Assembly (NCBI GenBank): GCA_035048815.1
Contig: JAUCBN010000014.1
Coordinates: 16,909,501 to 16,973,500 of the forward strand
Reading direction: 5' to 3'
DNA: 64,000 nt
From: Abelmoschus esculentus
Taxonomy: Eukaryota > Streptophyta > Magnoliopsida > Malvales > Malvaceae
The position numbers and the translations under genes are program-made. Shown in pieces: positions 24,301 to 36,810 of this stretch. The notes below the pieces were generated by a model. That model made no database searches, was not told the origin of the DNA, and was given only the letters and a program-made list of their open reading frames with translations. Within the stretch, counting starts at the first letter, position 1. Each line of letters starts with the position of its first letter.

Positions 24301-24495
24301 AGAAATTATTAGATGAACCATGTTTACTACGTCATCAGTAGTCCAAGCAATAAAGTTCGTTCATCTTTAATCAACTACATAATAATTATTCACTCACTAA
24401 TTTTACATATAAAAATGGATGATAATTCATCTTAAAAAATGAAATGAACAAATTTAATTAGTTGAAATCATAAATAACATAATAGACATAATTTA
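24301..24495. mobile_element. Degenerate MITE, family II
   Basis: The left end GAGAAATTATTAGATGAACC followed by CTACGTCATCAGTAG resembles the family II elements at 21175 and 27900. The right end is eroded (ATAAATAACATAATAGACATAATTT). The target duplication is unclear and the borders are approximate. Confidence 0.5.
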
Positions 24496-24904
24496 TTTAA
24501 TATTTTTTTAAAAATATTTTTAAACATTAATTATAATCACTCAAATTTTTAAACCAAACAATACAAAACATTTTTAATGTGGACAATATCAACAAAGAAA
24601 TAATCTTCTTCAAACCTAGTCGTACGACAACCCCTAAAAGAAACTTACTGCATGGTAAACCTAACTTTTTAGAAACATAATTTTAATACACAAGATATTT
24701 AAAAGGTTTATATGATTTTTTATAAAAAATTAAATTTTAAAAACCAGTATCCTAAAACTTAAATATTAAATTACAAACTATAAATTTTAAATTTTAATTA
24801 TAAATTATAAATTTTATATTATATAAATTTTTAGATCTTAAATCTTAACTTCCGTAAACCGATAGAAGAAGAGAATTAGGCTGAATAATTAAACCCACCC
24901 ATCC

Positions 24905-25093
24905 GAAAAATTATATCATGGGTCAGTCCCACCACGTAATCCATGAGACTAACTAATAGAAACTGTCCACCGCATTATTTTTTAATTTTACAAGTGAAGA
25001 TTCACTTGAAAAAATTATGACATAAATGAAATGAACAGTTTTTATTGGTTGATCCATGGATAATTAATGAGAGTGACCATGATATAATTTTTC
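24905..25093. mobile_element. MITE, family I
   Basis: The ends are GAAAAATTATATCATGG and, reversed, GAAAAATTATATCATGG, with CCACGTAATCCATGAG inside the left end. Flanks are CACCCATCC on the left and AACCCATCC on the right, 8 of 9 bases matching, an aged 9-bp target duplication. The centre has the small palindrome AAGTGAAGATTCACTTG, also present in the copy at 61260. About 189 bp. Confidence 0.78.
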
Positions 25094-27899
25094 AACCCAT
25101 CCATTCTAAAATCTTCACCAAAATCTAACTAATTCTGCCGCGTGTCATACCGGTTCCATACCAACAGTGTTGACTGTCTTGTAATTGTAAGGATCAAATA
25201 AAACATGTGTCGCAGCCTTACAGGATAATTCAGTTTCGTGCAAGAAACACGTGGTTGCAATTATTGTACCCAACGTGACAAGTCTAATCGAGAGGGACCA
25301 CCTCTGAGTCGTGCTGGTTCCGTGACCATAACCAGCCTTCAGGTTTGGGTCTCTATTCTCAAAACTCAGCTGTCCATTGCCCCTGAAATTCACGTGAAGG
25401 AGCCGTGAATAAAAATTTTATTTTTATTTTTATCATAATACAAAAAATAATATTAATTATATTATATATATTTGAGTTGAGTCATACTTATGTCTCAGTT
25501 AGACAATTATACTCGACAAAATTGAGTCTGTCTAAAGTATACGCCTCATGCCAAACTCACCTTAAATGGTTAGATTAACTAAAGGCTAAATTATAGTGTC
25601 ATCACTCAACTTTCTTTTTACTCTTATTTTGGTTATTAAAATTTTAAAAATTTTAATTTAATCACTCAATTTTCTTCGAACTCTTATTTATTAGTAATTT
25701 TTTTAATTAAAAAAACTTATTAAAACACCAAACCTTAAGTTTAAAACTAGTCCCTAAACAAGGCCGTTGATTTGACCTCATCCAATCTGAAAGAAAGAAC
25801 ATACTTGTTCTTAATCTGAATTGACCACTAATTAAACATGCTACTAATATAGGCAAAACCGGCATTTAATTGGGAGAGGGGAGAGAGAGTACACAAAATT
25901 ATGAAATCAATTGAAACATAAAAATTAAAAAAAAAAATGAGCCCGACCAAACAATATATGGGCCTGAGCAAAAACGACACATTCTTTGGGCTGGAAATAG
26001 TTAAAATTTGATACGAACAACTTTTTTTTAATAATTTCTATTTAGGAGATAGGAAAGAAAATTTATTCTTAATGAGATGAGAACTTATAGCATAAAAAAC
26101 AAAATGAGGTGTTAATTGAAAATTTTAATTACTTACTTTAAAGATTATTGTTATAAATATTTAGTTTTTAAAATGAATTAATATGTAAAAGTATATTATC
26201 GATGGAGATATATTATTGACATAATTCTTCATTTCTATCGTGATATCAATTGAGTTTAAAAATATCTGACTCGGTTAATTTGATTCATCTATTCATCGAT
26301 TTGAATTTTAAAAGTTTGAATAATTTATTAAGAAATTATTCGATAGGTTGGGTATATGACTCAAGATTTTTTATGAGTAATTGGGCTAGGTCTAGATATT
26401 TTTTATAATCGGATATCCGACCCGATATTTTAATTTAATTTATTTTTTTAGTTTTAAATTTTTATATTTTGTAGGTTCTTAATATTTTTATACTAAAACT
26501 AAATTTAAATCTTTAAATTTTTTTAGGTTTGTATTACGTACTTTTAAGTTTTAAAAATATTTATATTAATTTGTTAATAGAAGATTTGAAAAAAAATTAA
26601 TAATTTTAATATTTTTTTGCGATAAACTTATATATATTAAGAATAGCTTCAAATCATTAAACTTTGTGTTTGGATTATATATATTACCAATTTTTAAATT
26701 TTTTGTATTTATTATATATTTTTTAAAATCTAAAATTAAATAAATAAAAGTATAAATCGAATATCAAATACCCAGTTTTATAAGTACTCGTGTTTTATAA
26801 GTATCGAATTAACGGGTCAAAACTTTAATACCTTAGAGACTAGATACTTAATACTTCGGATCCTGTGTTACTCCTAAAATAGTGTTTGTTTTTTTTAATT
26901 AAATATTATCCAAAAAAATAAGATCGTCCTTTACGATAAACACCATGTATCTATACCCATCCCTTCTTCATTTCTTCACTACACCAGTCGTGGAATACTT
27001 GCCTATAGAAAAGCAGATTGACTCAAGTCTGGTATCTTGGTTTTTATTATTTAACACCTCTACCAACTCCATGTTATGGATAACTAATTCCTGAGCCTGA
27101 CAGACTTTCTCTGATAATCGTTAATTCATAGAAACTTTGTCCGAACTGTAAAGAAAATTAATGGCGGCAGCGTTTACTGATGCATCGGAAGTCATCGGCT
27201 ACACCTCCACGGTTGTTTGAAGGAGCTAGCTAGGTGACGCGGTACAATAACAGCATCAATGGCTCTGCATTCATCACCACCATGAAAGCAAGATGAGATG
27301 AAATGGAACCGAGAAACAGTACTGCTTCTGCCAGGATGAAATAATATAGACCTTTTCCCTACCTTTGTTTTCATGGCTAGGCAGTAGGCAGTAGGCAGTA
27401 GGTAGTTAAATTATTATTGACCTGTGAGAATAGAGGTACCAGCGAAAACAATAAAACCATTCCGGTCCCTTCTTCAATCTTCCCTGAAAAAAGCAAGTGT
27501 CTATTGATGTCTATTAATTAATTTCAACCACTTCTGGTCCATAAGATCATACTCGATTGGGTTCATACAGGCACCTACTAGTGAATGTATGTACACTGAC
27601 TACTAATGAGACAGACACACGTGACCTATTTATTTTTTCTCAAGGTTGGGGGCTTGGACAGGGGGTATTGTCCTTATTTTTTTCCTGAAGATTAGCACCA
27701 AAGATTCATAGGACGTATAACGGCGAACCTAGATTCTTATTTTAGGGGTTCGAAGTAAAATTTAAAATTTTAAGGGGTCAAAGGTAAATTTTTACATTGA
27801 AAATACTTAAATTATATTATAGAAGTTTTAGAAGGCCGTAAGAGTAATTTCACCATTTGGATAATGGTGACCGGGGAGAAGAACAAAGTTCTGGGGAGT
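25094..27899. other. Intergenic with two low-copy-looking islands
   Basis: Two patches have balanced base composition, unlike their AT-rich surroundings: 25100-25400 (contains CACGTG and a minus-strand open frame of 82 codons at 25145-25393) and 26940-27410 (a minus-strand open frame at 27192-27374 and a heptamer repeat at 27380). Neither frame has a recognisable family signature, so I do not call a gene. The rest is AT-rich with repeat relics at 26380-26870. Confidence 0.4.
27380..27403. repeat. Short tandem repeat (GGCAGTA)3
   Basis: Three units of GGCAGTA followed by a diverged GGTAGTT. Confidence 0.75.
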
Positions 27900-28105
27900 G
27901 AAAAATTATTAGGTGAATCCTGTTGACCACGTCATTCGTTATCTCAATCAATCAAGATCGTTCATCTCAATTTTTTTTCAAGGAAATCATCAACTATTTC
28001 CGATATGTAATTAGTGGGTGGGTAGTTATTAGATGATTATTTAAAGATGAACGGTCCTAATTGTTTAGATCATAAATGACATGATGAACAGAGTTTACCA
28101 TCTTT
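27900..28105. mobile_element. MITE, family II
   Basis: Left end GAAAAATTATTAGGTGAATC with GACCACGTCATTCG inside. Right end, reversed, GAAAGATGGTAAACTCTG followed by ATCATGTCATTTATG. Flanks are CTGGGGAGT on the left and CTGGAAAGT on the right, 7 of 9 matching, an aged 9-bp target duplication. Confidence 0.65.
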
Positions 28106-28585
28106 CCTGGAAAGTATTGTTAATGCCACATTAACAATTATCGGTGTATAACAAATTATAAAATTGATAATATATCTGTTAACTGTCGCATTATATTCGT
28201 TTGTGTATTACATTGATGTGGCACAAATTACCGTTAGTTTTTTAGGTTTGAAATAATTAAATTATGGTTATAAATCACAATACAATAATAACTTATATTG
28301 TTATTAAAAATGGAAATAGAGCAAGACAACATATATCATTAAATTGTTTATTGCTCTCAGATCCATTAATTATCTTAACGACGAAAAAATATTTATATTA
28401 TTTTATTTTGTATGAATTTTAATATCGATATAGAAATATAATATCATAGATATTTAACTCGTTGTCATTGTAAATGTAAGAGACAAAGTGTAACAAAGGC
28501 AACAGCTAAGCCATTCATAACATTCAAAAACTACCAAAAAAACAAATTAAAGCAGAATTTAACAAATGTTTGTTAAATGTGGGGT

Positions 28586-28604
28586 GGGGGGGGGGGGGGG
28601 GGGG
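28586..28604 (+). repeat. Poly-G tract (G19)
   Basis: An uninterrupted run of 19 G, preceded by GGGGT. It lies about 390 bases past the stop codon of the HD-ZIP IV gene. On the sense strand of that gene it is poly-C. Confidence 0.9.
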
Positions 28605-28991
28605 AGAAAGAAAGTCCAAACTAATGCTACAACAATAACACATATTTAATAGTATAATGTTCATTTCCTACATTAAAACTCTTGGTCTCAGACTTAGCTC
28701 CTATGGTCATAAAATGGTGAGTTCTGCTAACACATTTGATATTAGAAATGATGAAGAGTTGGATCTTTGTTTGGCAAAGTCAATTCCCGAACCTATTATT
28801 CCTGCTGTCTCGGTTGTTGTCCTTGTTACAGGTCAACGTGACGCAAAGGAATAACACAAAGGTTCGTTATTGACTTCTTGTATTTTCTCTGCAACAGATG
28901 GAATGTAGGTTTAAATTGAGAGAACTAATGGAAAATTCCAAGAATTGTAAAAGAATCAAGTTGATTGCTCACCACATGATAACCCTTTTGA

Positions 28992-31901
28992 TCACATTAC
29001 CGCAGTTTTGATCCTTTCGACCGTGCATTTAATTAGACTATTGACTGTAGCCACTGATCCGAGAGAAAGCTTTGCTGTTGGAACTGAATCGACTAAAATC
29101 TGGAAGGCAACGGTGAGGAGAGAGCCGCCAGAGCCAATTTCGAGAATTCCTCCTCCGTTGTGTCCCGGACCGTCTGGGAGAATTGCAAAACCAGATGGCA
29201 ATAACGCGACGTAATCCGGGTCCCCACCACTTAACACCACGTTCATCGCAACAATATCGACTGGGGCGTAAATCACATAGGACCCTGTAGCATCAGTGCA
29301 GCTCTCTTGAAGTATCAACATGTTGCTTTGGCTGGAGTTTGTACTCTGCAGATTGGAAATGTTAATGGATGATTATCAATTAAAGATCAAAAGCATATCT
29401 TCGACTTGACAACTTACATTTACGCGCAGTAAAGAGACACAATTGCCTGGATCACGACCATTTGCTATGTGAGCCATTTCTTGAACTAGGCCACCATTTG
29501 ATAGGATATCCCACTAGAAATTCATGTTAAAGCTGCAAATCAGCATGATATTCTAACAGAAAAAAAGTACCAATATGCATGATGTTGGAAAAATATTGAA
29601 AACTTCTTCATTAATTATCAAACAAAATAGCTGACAAAATGATTCAATTCTCCACTGGAAGATTAATGTACCTCACTCCGAGAGTTCTCATCCCTTAGGA
29701 AATCAAATACCCTTTTAGGTGGAACCGGGATCCAGAAAGAAGTTGCAGCACTAAGCACAATACCAGGTGGCCTGCCTGGATCATCCATACTCTTCCGTGT
29801 CATAACCCGAACATCATCGGAACCTGTTGGTGATAGAGTTGTCCAAGCATGGGCAGTCGAAGCACCGACTCCGGTACAAAAGCTAGTCACCATCCTCTCT
29901 GCCAACTTCAACATACTTTTCCTCCCTTCCGTGCTTGTTATAACTGCAGAAGATTAGTAAGAATTTTCGAAATGTTAACATCAGAGACACATGAAGTGCA
30001 CTGCATTTCAATGAGGTATCTCTAAGAGAATAAGATGCTAAATGTTGTATTACCGCATAGATCCCCTGCTGGAATGTTACTGGCCATTGAACTCGCAAGA
30101 CGTTCGCATTGTCTATCTAATGTGGCCAACCAACGTTTCGCTCCGAAAGCTAGACCAGAATTAACTACTTGTCTGTATATGTTGTGGACAGCTCTATCAT
30201 CCACTTCTACATGTTCAACCCATATTCCTTCGATGTCATGACACACACATAATTATAAATATGAGTTAAAATAAAGAGTAACTTACCTTAGAGTATCCAT
30301 TTGGCAATTCTTGAATCAAACAACCTGATGGTCTTCTTCTACACTTCGACACCGGATTAGGATGTAAATTATCCAAGGAAACATCGACTACTGCCCAAAT
30401 TCCTTCGATATGCTGCTTACAGTACCTCACGAAGTAATTTTCCCTGGTTGGTACAAGTGGTGAGGGGACTTGAAACTCAGCAGTCATCTGAGAAATGAAA
30501 GATGTTAGGCATGTTTTCGAAAACTTAAGGCGGGTTCGAAAAGAAAAACAAATGGTAGTGCTCATTAGTCATTACCATTTGCAAAGCTCCATTATAGTTT
30601 CCTGCAACACCAGTGGATAGGACTTCTAAAGTCATAGCCCTTGAAACAATGCCGCAAAACACACTAGACCATTGGTTCTGAAAATCAATTATTTTATTTA
30701 GTTGGGGTGAATCTAAAAGTTTTTATATTGGACACAAGCTTGGAATAAAATCCTACCACGTCCATGAGAATCTCAACTAGGTTGACATGGTTCATAATGA
30801 CAACTGCAGATTCCCTTGAAGCTTCAGACCTCAACCCCAAAGGTTTTGGTCCAATTCCCCTAGGGAAAGTTCTTAAGTATTCATCTTTGTTCAAAACATC
30901 TGTAGAATCATCCCCAGGAACCCACAAAGGTTCCCCAGATTGGGCCAACCGGATTAGTTCCTCCATTGCTGCAACCGCAAGCTCAACAATCATAGGCTTA
31001 TCCGCTTCTGTAGGTCCAGAGACAGACCTTAGAAGATCACCACTTCGATCCATTTCTCCTACGAATCCTGATTGTGTCCCGAAATTGCTAGCTCCAGTGT
31101 CAATGGAGCGTGAATGTAAGTGAGAAGAAAAGTGAGGAAGGGAAGATAAAGGCTTCCCAACATATTTAGCAGCTATTCCAGATATCCTATCAATCTGTAA
31201 TAGAAGAACACAGAAACCTAATAAGCCGAAACAAAAAGAAAGTAACTTGATAGTAATAGACAAGGGACGTGTGTAGTATTTTCCAGTCACCTCTTCCTTT
31301 AACCGAGCATTTTCTATTCTCAAATGCTGCTCATCAAAAGACATCTCACCAAGTGCAGCTGGGCCTCCACAGCTGGGGCAGGTGGCATTGCAGAGAGCTT
31401 CCTTGTACCTATTGTTCTCAGCCCGGAGCTTTTCATTCTCAGCTTTCAATATAGCATTTTCATGGCGCTCATGTTGGGCCTTCATTTGGGTGCGCTTGTT
31501 TTGGAACCAAAACTTAACTTGTAGTGGCTCTAACCCTAGCTCGCGGCTAAGCTCCTTCCTTTGCTTATCATCAGGGTGAGGACACTCTTTAAAGAATCTA
31601 AGCAACAAAGTATCAAAAACCCAAAAGAATTAATACTCCAAAGACGAACATATGAGAAAAAGAAAAAAGAAAAGACTCACGCTTCCATCTCCTGGATTTG
31701 ACGCTGCGTATGACGATGATAACGCTTCTTCTTGGGCCGTTGGTTAGGGTCTTGATCATCTCCCGAGGGAGCATCCATAGTTTCAGCACCGGATTTGATC
31801 TCATAATCATCATCCCTGATATTCCCCATTAGTTCACTTTCTGAGGTCTTATGAGTCATGTCGAACATATGGGAACTCTCGAACAAGTTGGGGCTAAACA
31901 T
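28992..31901 (-). CDS. PDF2: HD-ZIP IV transcription factor, PDF2/ATML1 type
   Basis: Nine coding exons: 31901-31681, 31597-31291, 31194-30757, 30677-30576, 30487-30287, ~30227-30049, 29943-29672, 29513-29418 and 29345-28992. The N-terminus MFSPNLFESSHMFDM matches PDF2/ATML1 style. A homeodomain follows (KKKRYHRHTQRQIQEMEAFF to VKFWFQNKRTQMK), then the zipper-loop-zipper with its CPSCGG loop (redox-type Cys pair). A START domain comes next (from ADKPMIVELAVAAMEEL), and then the conserved C-terminal START-adjacent domain to VERIKTAVM. The family acts in the nucleus, binds the L1 box and controls epidermal fate. The splice junction between exons 5 and 6 is abnormal: the expected acceptor before the WVEHVEVDD block is missing (see findings), so the gene may make an altered or truncated product. 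Every other junction is clean and the rest of the frame is intact. Confidence 0.88.
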
Positions 31902-33050
31902 GATAACGAAAATGCTCAAAATGTCAACGCCTATGGAATTTCTGGGTTCTGCCAAGACAACATAAGTCAAACCAAGTAAAATAAAGGGGTGAAAAGGGAG
32001 AAAGAAACAGTAGAACAGCGAAAAGGAATAATAAACGAAGAAGAAAAAGGAAAATAAGTACAAAGGTGGCCTAGAAGGAATATCAACTAAGTCAAAACCG
32101 GTGCTTAATAATGGAAGCGTAGAAAGTTTTGAAAATGGAGCTGTAAACCATAAACCATCTTCTCCCTTTGTAAGAAAAAAGCTTTAAGTTCGTTTACCGA
32201 GAAGGATTTCTCTTCAAAACACTTTAATAGTCAAACATTAATCAAACCTATTGCTGCTGGAAGTGTGTAATTAAGTTAAAAAGCTTTCTTTTGAAAGAAT
32301 AATGATGTTAAAAGTCAAAATCATACTCTAAAAATGTGACATAAGGAGAAAAGAGCTAACCTTATAGATAGGAGCAACAAATTTGTCGTCTTAAATGAAG
32401 TGCTAAGTCGGCCACGGGAAACATCATCTTGGGAAGCAATGAGTTTTAAAACCCTAACCAGCTAGCCGTACAGGTTGCACATATCTGTCTCCCTTGCTCG
32501 TTAGATTCTTGGCTTCGGATTCCTTATTTGTGGTGTTATTAGTTTGATTTGATGGAAACCATTCCCCCACAAACCAAAGACCTGTAAACACTTCTTTTGT
32601 AGGCTCTCCCAACTTAGCAAAACTATTATATAACCAGACATATATGAAAGAGAAAATGGGTAAACGTTATCAACAAAGATACAGTGCCATAAACAAGCTG
32701 GTCCAGGGAAAAGAAACACTATAGGCAAAATTCGAAAGGAAACCCTTCTGAATATTTGTTGAGAAAGATTAATGAGAAAAAGTAGGGTTTTTAGGAGTTT
32801 GGTGTCACTGGAGAAATCCCACAGTGTTTTCTGACATAGACCTTCCCAGAGAGAGAAGATTGGTAGAGTGGCAATGAAGGTAATTGAAGAAACAGGTGGA
32901 GAGGATGTGGCAGCTAAAGGAGTTAATTGCAGAGCTCACCGAGAGAGTGTAACGGCATTTATGTTGGGTTGGAGCTTTAATTGCTAGTGATGTAGAAAAA
33001 GAAAGGTATAGAAAGATACAAGGCATCTTCCCCCTTCCTTCCCTTTGTTT
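31902..33050 (-). promoter_or_regulatory. 5' leader and probable leader introns of the HD-ZIP IV gene
   Basis: About 1.1 kb upstream of the ATG has transcript-like, moderately AT-rich composition and several minus-strand GT/AG candidates, before giving way to AT-rich spacer. HD-ZIP IV genes usually have introns in the 5' leader. I see no clear L1 box (TAAATGYA) here; the nearest is ATAAATGCC at about 32953. Confidence 0.4.
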
Positions 33051-33480
33051 AAAGATTTACTTTGCAAGCTTTCAACTAGGTTTTCACCCTCACCAATTGA
33101 TAACCTAAAAAAAATAAGGTGAGAAGCTTGTCATTTAAAAATAGTTTCTTTATAAATTTACTCCTTCAATTATAAACATTTACGTTTTACTCCTTAACCT
33201 TAAATCTTGGTTCGTCTCTCTTATACATACCAATCCTAGTCTGCAGAACTCATCCAGTCTGTTCTGCATTTGCAGATTTCATAAACATTTTATATATCAT
33301 GTGGACACATGCATGCACCCATTACATATGTATGCCAACCCAAATCTATGGTGCAAATCTCATAATTTTCAAACAAAATCCAGTATTGTCTCTTTTCTAG
33401 AAATATATGTCAGCGTAGAAAATTATATGGTTTGTATAGTATATCACTGAATACAATTACTAAAATTTTTAATAAAAAAT

Positions 33481-33580
33481 AAAATTCTTTAAGAATTATA
33501 CTTATAATTAACATTATTTTAGTAAAAAATAAAATTCTTTAAGAATTATACTTATAATTAACATTATTTTAGTAAAAAAT
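33481..33580. repeat. Perfect 50-bp tandem duplication
   Basis: The unit starting AAAATTCTTTAAGAATTATA and ending TTAGTAAAAAAT occurs twice, base for base, at 33481-33530 and 33531-33580. No divergence is seen, so it is recent. Confidence 0.9.
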
Positions 33581-34200
33581 AAAAAATATATTTAATAAAG
33601 TTTTTAAATTTTATTATAATATTTTTAATTGATATATTAGAATCAAATATCATAAAATTTTCTTAATACTAAAAAATCTAAATTCAACCTTTTTATTTCT
33701 CTTCTCCCACTGCCTTTTTCTCCCCAGCTAAGTCATATCTTTAACCATGGTCATCATGAACAACCAAAGAAGCATTATTGGTGGTGCCACTAAGTGCTTT
33801 CGGACCTCTCTTGCAGGGTTGGCCGAAGCTCTTAACGTTTGTTTTGGGATCAGTTCTTAACGAAGGTTTCAGTTTTGTTTGTGTGACAGTGGCGATAGTA
33901 ACAATGACAGTAACGGTGGTGGCGACAACAGAAATATAATAACATTCGATATATTACGTTAATAATATTTAATAGTGTATAACATCTATAGCAAACTTAT
34001 CTGTAAGTATATAATCATATTTGGTCTGTATATGATTTAATTCAACGTATCTGTTTATGTTTTATTTTATTTTTACAATATTTTTCTTTCTTTTTTTCCT
34101 CGACATTAACTATGGACAATGAAAGGGTGTTGTACATGAGAAAACAACAGCTCGATAAACCTTATAAAGTATTGTCATTTTCCCTTTTGATATCCCAACC

Positions 34201-34226
34201 ATATATATATATATATATATATATAC
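34201..34226. repeat. (AT)n microsatellite
   Basis: About 12 AT units in AT-rich intergenic DNA. Confidence 0.8.
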
Positions 34227-36754
34227 CAGCAAGTTTTGTTTTAATTTTGTGTTTGGTCAGTTCTTTTTCATTGTTGTAATCTGAGTGGGAGGGGTATTGA
34301 CACATATCCACCAATTCTTTTTATCTTTATATATATTGAGCAAATATTATAATAAAAATAAAAAAACAATTTCCAACTTTGATTTTCTTCCTCATCGTAA
34401 CGTTTTATATTTTTCCACATAATTCATTTTTATGAGATATGAACTTCAAAGTGTTTTATTACCATATTCCGTATACGGTTAAACATTATTTACCTCGATA
34501 ACCCCCTCTTCTTCTTCATATATTTTTCCTCCATAACTACAGCACCATTAACCCCATTATCTCTCTTTTTCAAATCATTAACGGTCGAAGATGATCGAGT
34601 TTGTGACTTTAATTTCATGTGGCCCTGGAATTCTTTCCCACCATTAATACTGTACTGTTTCAGAACCAGTGGCCAGTGGGTACTTCACACCAATCAATCA
34701 AAAAAGATGAAATGTTTGGGTTGGGAAAAACAAGTAGAAATGGATGATCGATGCAGAGGCATGGGCATGGGATTGATGAAGCAAATCTGGTGCTAGTGGT
34801 AACGTTTTGTGTGTTCATAAAAACAAAGGATAGACATTGTTTTCCAGAATGTGTAGCAATGCAGAAAGGATCAAAACGATCTGATTTACAGAAACTTGGG
34901 TAGAGAAAGGAAGGGTTTGGAAACGTGAAAGAAAGGACAGTGCAGGCTGTTTGGTGAGCAATAATTGATTGAGGACGGTCCTGAGTTTTCAATGTGGATA
35001 CTACCCGTACCCGACACTGAAATTTCCATGAAGTAGGTTGGCTAGTAGTCAGCTACCGGAATCAGATGATCAGTATCTTATGGGATCAGGGATCGTATGG
35101 GATAACCCCGAGTTTAATCGGATCGATTTGTAATTTCGTAAACTTTAATCATATGTTTTTATTTTAACTCATAATATAATTTTTGTTATTAAAAAATTTA
35201 AATATAATTAATTTATTGTGATTGTATTTGTCGAGTTATCATATTTGTCAAGTGAGTGTCAAAAAGATGTATTGTGAAATCTTTAAATAAAAAAATTAAA
35301 TTTATTAAATTATGACCAAATTTATAAATTTTAAGACTAAAATTATTATTAAATCAGAATATTTTTTATTTTAACAACAAAGTAACATGCTTATAATATT
35401 TTTTTAATAAAAAAATCATTCTTTTATTATGACCCTATAATTGAAAGATATGAGGTATCTTTTACCCTAAAAGGATTAGGGCTAGATACTAAGCTGAAGC
35501 TCCAATAAATGAGACAGTTTAGTAGGTTGAATGATATAATTGATTCAAAATAAATGTGTTCACCAGACTTCCATCAATACTCGAGTATAGGCTACATAAT
35601 GATACTGAATGCAGCACACCAACTTCCTTTATTACACGTGACAAATAGTTTGATGAATCAACAACTTTGATTTATCATATCGATTTTTACGAAAAAAATG
35701 TACCATGTCCTATGTACCCATTAAAATGTACTCGAATCAACGTCGAGATCACGAATCAAATCAACGGTTTAAACCGAAAACAAAGACGTTACAACTAAAT
35801 GTTGCAACCTTTTCAACATGAGGATGCAAGTTTGTCGATGAAGTGAAATAAAAAATTGTACTCATGATATACGTGCATGTGTGTGTACATATCTTGCAAT
35901 GGGGGACGAAAGAGATGTTGCTTTCATTTGCGTTTGCTTTGGATGGTCACCATATACAGATTTGATAGGTTGTTATCATTATTACGGATAAACGTAAAAT
36001 TCTATATTAGAAAATATAATTTATTAAAGAATTGTATTATAAATCTAAAATATGCGAATTATACAATTTTAAGTGATATATACTTAAATCATTAATAAAA
36101 AATACATAAATTATATAAAAGTTTAAAATTTTCTGAAGATCAATTATTACGAGTTTGGTTGAATCATTGAAGGGACATATGATGATATTTTTGTTGAATT
36201 TTATGAAAATTTTTAAGTGATATTTTTGTGATATATAAACTATATTATGGTTGAATCGATTTAATTTAATAAATAAGAAAGAAGAGTGATCGAACCGTCT
36301 GAAAAATATATTGATTTAATTTTTTTTAATAATTACAAAACGATATTTTTAGTCCATGAAATAAAAAATAAATTCGAAAGTATAGTTATATGTGAAAAAA
36401 GATAAACATCTACGTAACTTCCATTTTAGAAAATGATACATTAATTAACAATGACTTGTAAATTTTAAATAGTTTCATTTTTGTTCGATAAGATCTTTAT
36501 AAAATAATAATAATTATAAATTTATCCTTTCACGATAAATATTTATATTTCCCCTCTAAGCTCCCATCTTAATTCCGTTCGTGTCATCATCTTCCTTGAA
36601 CATTGCTTGGGTCATAGAAAACAAATAAAATCATATTAAATAAACATGATGAATTCATGCAATAATGGATTAATTCTTTTTATGCTGCCACGCTCTTTTA
36701 AGAACATAATCTATTAAAACTGAATATTTCATTAAGCTGCACAAATCATTTTAT

Positions 36755-36810
36755 CTAAGTGGTCAAGGAAATAGTTAATGTTCCTAAAGGTCGCGGGTTC
36801 AAGCAATCAG
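36755..36810 (+). repeat. tRNA-like (SINE-type) relic
   Basis: ATCTAAGTGGTCAAGG resembles an A box and GGTCGCGGGTTCAAGC resembles a B box, about 30 bases apart. There is no tRNA cloverleaf, so this is more likely a SINE scrap than a tRNA gene. Confidence 0.4.

Noticed and set aside
28657..28854. Plus-strand 65-codon frame after the G run
   Set aside because: It lies in the 3' flank of the HD-ZIP IV gene, with no homology signature and no splice partners.
34660..34992. Minus-strand frame of 110 codons as a gene
   Set aside because: No recognisable domain, no neighbouring exons, low-complexity Phe/Pro/Ser content. Left as intergenic.
36755..36810. A possible tRNA gene (A-box and B-box-like words)
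   Set aside because: No acceptor-stem pairing or anticodon arm can be drawn; kept only as a SINE-type relic.
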